Program-made: the position numbers and the translations under genes | Notes under the pieces: generated by a model | The model's database searches: none | The model's input: the letters and a program-made list of their open reading frames with translations, nothing else | Told to the model about the DNA's origin: nothing | NCBI GenBank assembly: GCA_964591275.1 | Contig: CAZQAE010000089.1 | Location: 1-18,863 of the forward strand | From: G963674685 sp964591275 | Lineage (GTDB): Bacteria > Lernaellota > Lernaellaia > JACKCT01 | Reading direction: 5' to 3' | Length of the DNA: 18,863 bases | Shown: piece after piece, positions 13,230-18,863 of the stretch | Position numbering within the stretch: the first letter of the stretch is position 1 | How the letters are laid out: each line of letters starts with the position of its first letter

Positions 13230-13535
13230 TCAGGCTCTTACATCAATATGCTTGATGATGGGTCGTGAGGCACCCTGCTCCCGGGCGTCTTTCTCTTCCT
13301 CTTTTTCCTTGGCCTGCCGACGTTCTTTCTTGTCTCTTTCCCTGTCCTTGTTCACGCCGACTTTGTCCGATTCCTCAGGGTTCAGCACGGTTTCCTTGCG
13401 CGCTTTTTCCTTTTTGGCCTGAATCTCGGCATTGGCATGCCCTGAGATGCCAGCCTGATTATTCTGACCGGTCTGCACACGCTCCACCAATAGAGATGAA
13501 GCTAAGACCTGATTTGTCGCCAGTGGTCCCGGCAT
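13230..13535 (-). CDS. Small highly charged protein of unknown function in flagellar operon
   Basis: A 101-residue protein in two parts. Residues 1-35 are polar (VLASSLLVERVQTGQNNQAG). Residues 38-90 are almost entirely Lys, Glu, Arg and Asp (for example KDRERDKKERRQAKEKEEEK), predicted as a long single helix or coiled coil. AAGGA stands 8 nt before ATG 13535, and the gene is tightly placed between cheY and the FliK-like gene, so it is likely real. No family is recognised. By position it could be a chaperone or a substrate of the export apparatus, but that is a guess. Confidence 0.65.
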   Translation of the reverse strand: MPGPLATNQVLASSLLVERVQTGQNNQAGISGHANAEIQAKKEKARKETVLNPEESDKVGVNKDRERDKKERRQAKEKEEEKDAREQGASRPIIKHIDVRA

Positions 13536-13580
13536 ACCATCAATCCTTTATTTGCCCCCGAGTAAATTCCAATGCCCCAA

Positions 13581-13964
13581 TTATCCGCCGAATATTTTTT
13601 CGATCTTTTGTTTCAGAACTTCCGCGGTAAAAGGCTTGACGACGTAATTGGAGACTCCGGCCTGCACGGCCTGGATGATGTTTTCCTTCTCCGCTTCCGC
13701 CGTCACCATAAGAAAGGGGATTTCTTTGAGTGCGGGATCCGAGCGTACTGTTTTCAATAGCTCCAAACCCGTCATTTTTGGCATATTCCAGTCGCTGATG
13801 ATAAAATCCACCTTCTGCGACCTGATAGCCTCCAGGCCGGTGGTCCCGTCGTCGGCCTCCAGGATATTCGAAAAGCCCAATTGCTTTAGCAGGTTCTTAA
13901 CAATCCTTCTCATGGTCGAGAAGTCGTCAATTGTAATAATCGTCATTTCAGTATCTGCAGCCAT
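13581..13964 (-). CDS. cheY: CheY-type chemotaxis response regulator
   Basis: A 127-residue stand-alone receiver domain. All key residues are present: acidic pair Asp13-Asp14, phospho-acceptor Asp58 (IISDWNMP), Thr88 (MVTAEA) and Lys110 (VVKPF). The DWNMPxMTG and MVTAEAEKENI sequences match genuine CheY, which binds the flagellar switch when phosphorylated by CheA. AAGGAG precedes ATG 13964 at good spacing. The gene sits directly after fliA, an arrangement common in deltaproteobacteria and Pseudomonas. No cheA is in the window. Confidence 0.95.
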   Translation of the reverse strand: MAADTEMTIITIDDFSTMRRIVKNLLKQLGFSNILEADDGTTGLEAIRSQKVDFIISDWNMPKMTGLELLKTVRSDPALKEIPFLMVTAEAEKENIIQAVQAGVSNYVVKPFTAEVLKQKIEKIFGG

Positions 13965-14026
13965 ATATCGCTCCTTCTTCCCTTCCTTTATATCGGCAAA
14001 ATCGTTCCAGAACTTTAGTTGCTACC

Positions 14027-14803
14027 TTATGGGTTTGAATTTGCCAAATGGCGCTTAAGCTTGCCACGCAGGCGCAATACGGCTTTATTGTGAATCTGAC
14101 TCACACGACTTTCAGTAATCTCCAAAACAACACCGATCTCTTTCATCGTCAGTTCGTCATAGTAGTACATTGATAGGACCATGCGCTCATTCTCAGGAAT
14201 TTTCGTAATGGCATCCGCAACCAGTCCCTTGATCTCGTGGAGATTGAGCTTTTCCACGATGTCTTCTGTGTTCGGATCTCTGATATAATCCTGATAATTG
14301 CCCCGGTATCCTACCGCGTTTCCGCGCATCCCCAAATCGTCAAGACTGATCAGCGACACACCGTTGGCGTGGTTGAGAAGACCGAAAAGGTCGTCATTAG
14401 AAATACCCATTTTCTCAGCGACTTCTTCATCGGCGGCGGATCTTCCCAAAGTTGCTTCAAGCTCTTCATAGGCTTTTTCCAACTTGTTTAACCGCTGGCG
14501 AATGGAGCGCGGAACCCAGTCCAAAGTTCGCAGTTCATCGAGGATGGCGCCGCGGATCCTAAATTCAGCGTAGGTCTCGAAACGAATATCGCGATCAGGA
14601 TCATATTTATCAATGGCGTCAATGAGGCCTAAAACTCCGGTGTTGATAAGGTCGCCCAATTCGATTTGCGGAGGAAGTTTGCGAATGATGCGCGTGGCAA
14701 CGAGCTTGACCAGAGGGCCAAATTTTTCAATAAGGCGCCCTCGAATTGCATTGCGCTCTCCTGGAGGCGCATCATGCCAACAACGAAGTTCTTCCTGACT
14801 CAC
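14027..14803 (-). CDS. fliA: Flagellar sigma factor FliA (sigma-28/WhiG family)
   Basis: RNA polymerase sigma factor for late flagellar genes, about 258 residues. Region 2 contains GDLINTGVLGLIDAIDKYDPDRDIRFETYAEFRIRGAILDELR, region 3 is WVPRSIRQRLNKLEKA, and region 4 is LTMKEIGVVLEITESRVSQIHNKAV with its helix-turn-helix. A TTG at 14812 is an alternative start, but AAAGGA would then lie almost on top of it. GTG at 14803 gives a workable spacing and a 4-base GTGA overlap with the stop of the upstream 62-codon gene, suggesting coupled translation. No flgM anti-sigma gene is visible in this window. Confidence 0.93.
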   Translation of the reverse strand: MSQEELRCWHDAPPGERNAIRGRLIEKFGPLVKLVATRIIRKLPPQIELGDLINTGVLGLIDAIDKYDPDRDIRFETYAEFRIRGAILDELRTLDWVPRSIRQRLNKLEKAYEELEATLGRSAADEEVAEKMGISNDDLFGLLNHANGVSLISLDDLGMRGNAVGYRGNYQDYIRDPNTEDIVEKLNLHEIKGLVADAITKIPENERMVLSMYYYDELTMKEIGVVLEITESRVSQIHNKAVLRLRGKLKRHLANSNP

Positions 14804-14988
14804 TTCGTCCAAATCCTTTCAAATATGATCACAGCGATAACAGATGCTATTCCCGCCGAAAAGGCCGCAGCCAGAGAACGCGCTAATATGATAGCGGGTG
14901 GGAGTGAATAGATCAAACCTGTTATCGCGGCCACCATAAATGACCCGGACGCAATAGTCGAGACAATTTTTCTATGGCTCACCTTCAT
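14800..14988 (-). CDS. Small two-helix membrane protein between flhG and fliA
   Basis: A 62-residue protein with a basic N-terminus (MKVSHRKIV) and two hydrophobic segments (about residues 10-33, SGSFMVAAITGLIYSLPPAIILA, and 38-55), so probably a helical hairpin in the inner membrane. GGGGTGG precedes ATG 14988. Its stop overlaps the preferred fliA start by 4 bases (GTGA). I recognise no family. Small membrane ORFs at this position do occur in related flagellar operons, which argues for a real gene. A role in tuning FliA or anchoring FlhF/FlhG would be speculation. Confidence 0.7.
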   Translation of the reverse strand: MKVSHRKIVSTIASGSFMVAAITGLIYSLPPAIILARSLAAAFSAGIASVIAVIIFERIWTK

Positions 14989-15104
14989 GAAAAACCACCC
15001 CTAATGGCAAAAAGGGCGGAATCAGGAAGAAACGCAGAGCACCGGGCATCGCGCGAGCCAGTATCGGGAAAGGAATTTTTTCGGGCGGCGTCAACCATAT
15101 GACC

Positions 15105-15989
15105 CTATTCGCTTTTGATCGACCGACTCCACATGAATTGCGTGTTGCCCTTGAGGCCTGAAGGAGGCTTAAGAGCCATCACCCGCTGAGCCAACCTGAT
15201 AAAAGCCTGGCTGGATGCGGCTTCAGGAAACATGTCCAGTACGGCTTTCTGGCTCCTCACTGATCGGGGGATATGACTGTCCGCAGGGATGTAGCCCAAA
15301 AGATCCATGGAGATATTCAGGAATTTGTTGGCGACTGTTGAAAGGTCCATGTATATCTTCCTGGCCCCCTTTTCGCCCTGAACGTTGTTCGGAAGAAGCA
15401 AAAATCGCGATTCCCCGTACTTTGTGGAAAGGACCTTCATGACGGCGTAGGCGTCGGTGATGCTCGTGGGTTCAGGAGTAGCGACGATGATGATGTGTTG
15501 AGCGGACACGGCAAAATACATGACGTTGGAACTGATTCCGGCGCCTGTGTCGATCAACATGACATCAATTGGATAATCGAGGTTTTCAAACTCGCCGAGC
15601 AGATGCATCCGCTCCTCGGCGCTCAGATTTGTCACCTTTTCGACACCCGATGAGGCAGGGAGTATTTTTATTTTGCCGGGTCCATCAACGATAACTTCCG
15701 ACAAGCTTCGCTCTCCTGACAGGACGTGGCCGATATTATAACGAGTTCTAACTCCCAGCAGCACGTCAATGTTCGCCAACCCAAGGTCCGCGTCCATGAT
15801 AAGCACGTTTTCACCCTGCGCGGACAAGGCCATCGCCAAGTTGACCGTGATATTCGTTTTGCCGACGCCGCCTTTTCCGCTGGTGACGGCCAGAACCCGC
15901 ACTGCCGGCCAGAAGCCCTGTTCACCGTGGGCATCCCGGTTTTCCCGCCGTTGCCTGGCTCTTTCACGCAATTGAAGCGCCTGATCCAT
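15105..15989 (-). CDS. flhG: FlhG/FleN MinD-like ATPase (flagellar number regulator)
   Basis: A 294-residue ParA/MinD-family ATPase. The N-terminal MDQALQLRE is the DQAxxLR activation helix that stimulates the FlhF GTPase. The deviant Walker A motif is TSGKGGVGKT (residues 36-45), with DADLGLANIDVLLG and IDTGAGISSNV as switch and Walker B regions. FlhG limits flagellar number through FlhF and, in some species, master regulators. A short basic C-terminus (MWSRSIKSE) may not form the full membrane-targeting helix seen in MinD. AGAGG is 5 nt before ATG, and the start is 8 bp from the flhF stop. 116 bp without a gene separate it from the next ORF. Confidence 0.95.
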   Translation of the reverse strand: MDQALQLRERARQRRENRDAHGEQGFWPAVRVLAVTSGKGGVGKTNITVNLAMALSAQGENVLIMDADLGLANIDVLLGVRTRYNIGHVLSGERSLSEVIVDGPGKIKILPASSGVEKVTNLSAEERMHLLGEFENLDYPIDVMLIDTGAGISSNVMYFAVSAQHIIIVATPEPTSITDAYAVMKVLSTKYGESRFLLLPNNVQGEKGARKIYMDLSTVANKFLNISMDLLGYIPADSHIPRSVRSQKAVLDMFPEAASSQAFIRLAQRVMALKPPSGLKGNTQFMWSRSIKSE

Positions 15990-15997
15990 GAAAACCT

Positions 15998-17257
15998 CTA
16001 ATTGGCCGTAATCCCCAGCATTTTGTCCACCAATCGCTCCGGCGTAGCCAGTTCGATATCATCCGGAACATTCTGCCCGACGGTGTAATAACTCAAAGGG
16101 AAACACTTGGTCGTCGCCAGGCTATAGATTCCCCCAATTGCGTTGCATTCGTCAAGCTTGCCGGCAATGAGGGTTGAAATCGGCATCATCCGATCATACC
16201 TGTCGGCGATGTCATGCAAATCCTGAGTCTGAGTCGTTGCCGAAACGATCAGATGAATATCGATGCTTCGATCCCGATCGAGAAATCCCGCAAGTTTGCT
16301 CATCATTTGCTCGTCTTTCTGACTGACGCCGGCAGTATCCAGGAAAATAGCATCTTTATCGGCGTGACGGGCGATCTTTTCTTTCAGTTCATCGGCGTTC
16401 TTGATCACCTCCAGCGGAGCTTCCATGATCCGCGCATAGGTCCTGAGTTGATCCACCGCGCCGATGCGGAAAGTATCGAGCGTAAAAAATGCGGCCTTTT
16501 TGCCACGACCGAAAACCTGCGCCGCAGCCAGTTTCGCAATGGTTGTCGTTTTTCCCACGCCGGTAGGACCAACGAGCGCGCACACCATCTGCTTTGAACC
16601 GAGTTTTTCAAAAGGATCAATTACGCTGATGCTGCCCATCAGGGTCATGGCGACGCCGTCCACGACGCGGCTGAAATCAATCGCATCGTCCCATTCCATA
16701 TGAGACACCGATTTTTCGATCACTTCGCGAGCCATTTCCTCGCTTAATCCCGACTTTTCCAATCTATTCGTAAGAACTTGGAAAGGTTCTTCCAATTGCC
16801 TGTTTTCCAGGAGATGATTGGAAACCGGAAACGCGCATTCCATTGCATCGTTGGTTTTGATGGCGGTGATTTTTTCGAGAGCCAGTGACAGTGACTCCAA
16901 TTGCGTGTTCATCTGGTCGAGTCGCTGCCTGAGTTGAGCTTCAATGCGGTTTTGCTCAATCCGATCCAGTCGCTTGGACAGGCTGCCAATTTTGTTAATC
17001 ACCTCGTCATTGGATCCCAAAAGCCCCGGATCGTAGCCTTTATGGATATCGACAGTCTTGTCTTTAGCGCCGCTAACAAACTTGTCGCCGGAAAAGGAGG
17101 GATCCAGGGCAGCCGTTACCTCAATGCCGCCCTTTCGCAAGCCGGGAAGGGATTTGATGTTTCGCGTTGACAGCACGACGGCCTCAACGCCCAAACCCGC
17201 CTTCACCGCCGCAATGGCTTCCTTCATCGTTCCGGCGCGAAAAGTCTTGATCTGCAT
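15998..17257 (-). CDS. flhF: FlhF SRP-type GTPase (flagellar placement)
   Basis: A 419-residue signal-recognition-particle GTPase that marks the flagellar assembly site. It begins MQIKTFRAGTMKEAIAAVKAG, the B domain that varies among FlhF proteins, followed by a coiled-coil-like region (about residues 85-130). The NG domain has G1 GPTGVGKT (230-237), DTFR (261-264), G3 LDTAG (306-310) and G4 KLDE (367-370, following STLIAG, the usual TKLDE position). The start codon abuts the flhA stop (TAG-ATG) with a GGAG inside the flhA end, so the two are translationally coupled. It is followed by its regulator flhG. Confidence 0.96.
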   Translation of the reverse strand: MQIKTFRAGTMKEAIAAVKAGLGVEAVVLSTRNIKSLPGLRKGGIEVTAALDPSFSGDKFVSGAKDKTVDIHKGYDPGLLGSNDEVINKIGSLSKRLDRIEQNRIEAQLRQRLDQMNTQLESLSLALEKITAIKTNDAMECAFPVSNHLLENRQLEEPFQVLTNRLEKSGLSEEMAREVIEKSVSHMEWDDAIDFSRVVDGVAMTLMGSISVIDPFEKLGSKQMVCALVGPTGVGKTTTIAKLAAAQVFGRGKKAAFFTLDTFRIGAVDQLRTYARIMEAPLEVIKNADELKEKIARHADKDAIFLDTAGVSQKDEQMMSKLAGFLDRDRSIDIHLIVSATTQTQDLHDIADRYDRMMPISTLIAGKLDECNAIGGIYSLATTKCFPLSYYTVGQNVPDDIELATPERLVDKMLGITAN

Positions 17258-18688
17258 CTACAGCTCCAATACTCCCAGTGAGTAAATTTTGGCTTTGGCG
17301 TCGATTTCATTATGGGACAAAAACACCCAATTCGGGAGGAACTTATCCACGAAACGCATGAGATGGCCGCGAATCATTGGATTCGTCAATAAAATTGGCC
17401 GCAACCCCATATTTTGAAATTTCCCGGACGCGCTTTCCAGCGAGGCGATGAGTTTTTGTGCTGACTCGGGATCCACATCCATATATGCAATATTCCCTTC
17501 GACTTGAATGGATTCGGTCAGGGCATTTTCCAACTTCGAGTCAAGGGTCATCAAGGCAAGGGTCCCATCATCGGAAATGTGCTGATCCGAAATCGTTCTC
17601 GCCAGAGCCTGACGCACGTATTCGGTCAGGACATCCGGATCCTTGGTCGCCAGAGCATTGTCCGCCATGGTCTCCAGTATGGTCAGCAGGTCGCGAATGG
17701 GAACCTCCCCTTTGACAAGGTTTTTCAAAACCTTCTGCACAACACCTAATGGAAGCAAGTTTGGGACCAATTCGCCAACAACTTTAGGATATTTCTTCGC
17801 AAAATTATCGAGCAGATCCGAAACATCCTGTCGATTCAACATTTCATGGGCGTAAGTCCTGAATAACTCAGCAAGATGTGTCGTTATTACCGTCGCCAAA
17901 TCAACAACCGTGTAGCCTGCAAATTGTGATTTTTCCCGATCCTGCTTCTTGATCCAAAGGGCCGGAAGCTGAAAAGACGGCTCGATCGTCGGAATTCCGT
18001 CAACTGGCTTCTCGACAGTCCCCGGGTCCATCGCCAAAAATCTGTCAGTCATCAGGTCGCCGCCTGCCACTTCGATGCCCTTGATGAGTACGCGATACTG
18101 CCCGGGTTTCAACTGAAGATTGTCCCGAATGTGTATTGGCGGCACAATGAGTCCCATTTTCTGAGCCAACTGCCTGCGTATCGCTTTAACTTTTTCCAGA
18201 AGCTCGCCGCCCTGCTCTCTATCCACCAAATTGATCAAGCCGTACCCGATTTCCAATTCTATCAGGTCCAGGGCCAAAAGGTCCTCAATGGTCTCTGGAG
18301 CTTCGATCTCCTCGGGCCGCGCGTCGATCTCGGCAGCTTTCTCGACGATTTTTTCCGTTGATCTGATGTGTAAACCGTATGCAGCCAAACTCAGAGCCAG
18401 AAAGAGGAACGGCGCTGTCGGAAGACCGGGAATCATGGAGAAAAAAGCCAGGATCGCGGCGTTGAAAAAAACCACCCGGGATTTGCCAAAAAGCTGTAGG
18501 GCCAAACTTTTTGCCAAATCGGCATCCGTGGAAGCCCGACTGACGACAATACCAGCGGATGTGGAAATGATCAGCGCCGGGATCTGGCTCACCAAGCCAT
18601 CGCCGACGGATAGAATCGTATAGACGGAAGCAGCCTCGGCGAGTTCCATTCCCTGTTGCACCACGCCGATGATAAAGCCGCCAATGAT
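17258..18688 (-). CDS. flhA: FlhA flagellar export gate protein, 5'-truncated at a junction
   Basis: Inner-membrane component of the flagellar type III export gate; its cytoplasmic domain docks chaperone-substrate complexes. Homology runs from IIGGFIIGVVQQGM and YTILSVGDGLVSQIPALIIS through two last membrane helices (SRVVFFNAAILAFFSMIPG, PFLFLALSLAAYGLHI), the linker and the complete C-terminal domain (for example PGQYRVLIKGIEVAGG, VVDLATVITTHLAE) to LGVLEL. About 476 codons are present, against roughly 690-700 in the family, so some 220 N-terminal residues are missing. The frame hits TAA at 18697-18695, just after matching ends. The first remaining start is GTG 18664, in mid-membrane segment, and cannot be native. 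The gene was cut by an insertion or by a chimeric join. Confidence 0.93.
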   Translation of the reverse strand: MIGGFIIGVVQQGMELAEAASVYTILSVGDGLVSQIPALIISTSAGIVVSRASTDADLAKSLALQLFGKSRVVFFNAAILAFFSMIPGLPTAPFLFLALSLAAYGLHIRSTEKIVEKAAEIDARPEEIEAPETIEDLLALDLIELEIGYGLINLVDREQGGELLEKVKAIRRQLAQKMGLIVPPIHIRDNLQLKPGQYRVLIKGIEVAGGDLMTDRFLAMDPGTVEKPVDGIPTIEPSFQLPALWIKKQDREKSQFAGYTVVDLATVITTHLAELFRTYAHEMLNRQDVSDLLDNFAKKYPKVVGELVPNLLPLGVVQKVLKNLVKGEVPIRDLLTILETMADNALATKDPDVLTEYVRQALARTISDQHISDDGTLALMTLDSKLENALTESIQVEGNIAYMDVDPESAQKLIASLESASGKFQNMGLRPILLTNPMIRGHLMRFVDKFLPNWVFLSHNEIDAKAKIYSLGVLEL

Positions 18689-18693
18689 AAAGC
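18669..18693. repeat. 10-bp direct repeat at the flhA junction
   Basis: ATGATAAAGC occurs at 18669-18678 and 18684-18693, 15 bp apart, exactly where flhA homology ends. The first copy is inside conserved flhA (codons for FIIG). The second spans the junction. Such microhomology is expected at template-switch chimeras or illegitimate recombination points, but could also be the natural FIIGGFIIG codon repeat. Confidence 0.55.
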
Positions 18694-18863
18694 GTTAGCA
18701 AATAAGTTAGCTAAGCGCAGGGCGCAAGCGGACAAGGACGCAGCGATAAACGCTGACACTAAACGTCAAGCCGATGAAGCCGAGTTAGAAACAGCCAGAA
18801 TGGCAGACTTCTTAGAGAAAGAGAGGGGTTCAAACACCGCTACGCAAAACACTAACGAAGGGG
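18692..18863 (+). CDS. Partial unknown Ala/Lys-rich coding sequence, no start or stop
   Basis: From the junction to the window end the plus strand is open without a stop: it reads ALANKLAKRRAQADKDAAIN..., then AELETARMADFLEKERGSN and TATQNTNEG. It is rich in Ala, Lys, Asp and Glu with heptad-like spacing, so probably helical or coiled coil. Codon choice (TTA, GCA, AAT, GCT) is more AT-rich than the flagellar genes. The style is reminiscent of phage structural or scaffold protein tails, but I cannot name a family. It clearly does not belong to flhA. It may derive from a mobile element or a foreign molecule joined in assembly. Confidence 0.4.

Overview
The window looks like a chromosomal piece of a flagellated Gram-negative bacterium. 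The flagellar order flhA-flhF-flhG-(small membrane gene)-fliA-cheY-FliK-like-FlhB-like, a three-subunit succinate dehydrogenase/fumarate reductase, a LolA-like protein and a DUF1302-type barrel together point to a deltaproteobacterium-like lineage (Desulfobacterota or relatives such as SAR324). That assignment is inference from gene content only.

Layout. (1) 1-~2037 is the end of an integrative element: the first codons of a probable HTH excisionase-type gene on the minus strand, with a near-consensus promoter and a hairpin-rich leader, then a P4-type tyrosine integrase with a long C-terminal extension and flanking arm-site-like repeats. (2) At ~2037 the sequence changes abruptly into an acyltransferase gene (plsC-like). 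It has lost everything upstream of its catalytic NHxxxxD motif, so the element appears to have split it. (3) 2950-6263 holds a palindromic repeat, a DUF1302-type outer-membrane barrel protein, a 407-bp gap, a LolA-like periplasmic protein and a frameshifted, highly acidic small secreted ORF. (4) 6264-9813 is sdhC-sdhA-sdhB on the minus strand, with REP-like palindromes and a heptamer array between sdhA and sdhB. (5) 10271-11806 is a plus-strand pair: a YcgR-like PilZ protein and an unknown secreted protein whose signal peptide lies upstream of any normal start codon. (6) 11818-18688 is a compact minus-strand flagellar export/regulation operon. (7) At ~18690 flhA stops matching and about 170 bp of unrelated, open, Ala/Lys-rich coding sequence runs off the end.

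The flagellar genes form one functional set: FlhA (export gate), FlhF/FlhG (placement and number), FliA (sigma-28), CheY (motor response), and the FliK-like/FlhB-like pair (export switching). The PilZ protein converging on this operon is a plausible c-di-GMP motility brake. The sdh genes encode a diheme respiratory succinate:quinone oxidoreductase.

The most unusual features are: two heptamer arrays (CCCTAAA-type and CTTCTGA-type), each about six units, each overlapping the TAG stop of the upstream gene and each followed by GC palindromes; the split acyltransferase; the abrupt junction in flhA, which may be a real insertion or a chimeric join; the structured leader of the putative excisionase; and the acidic ORF with an apparent 2-bp frameshift. 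I saw no tRNA, rRNA or CRISPR array.
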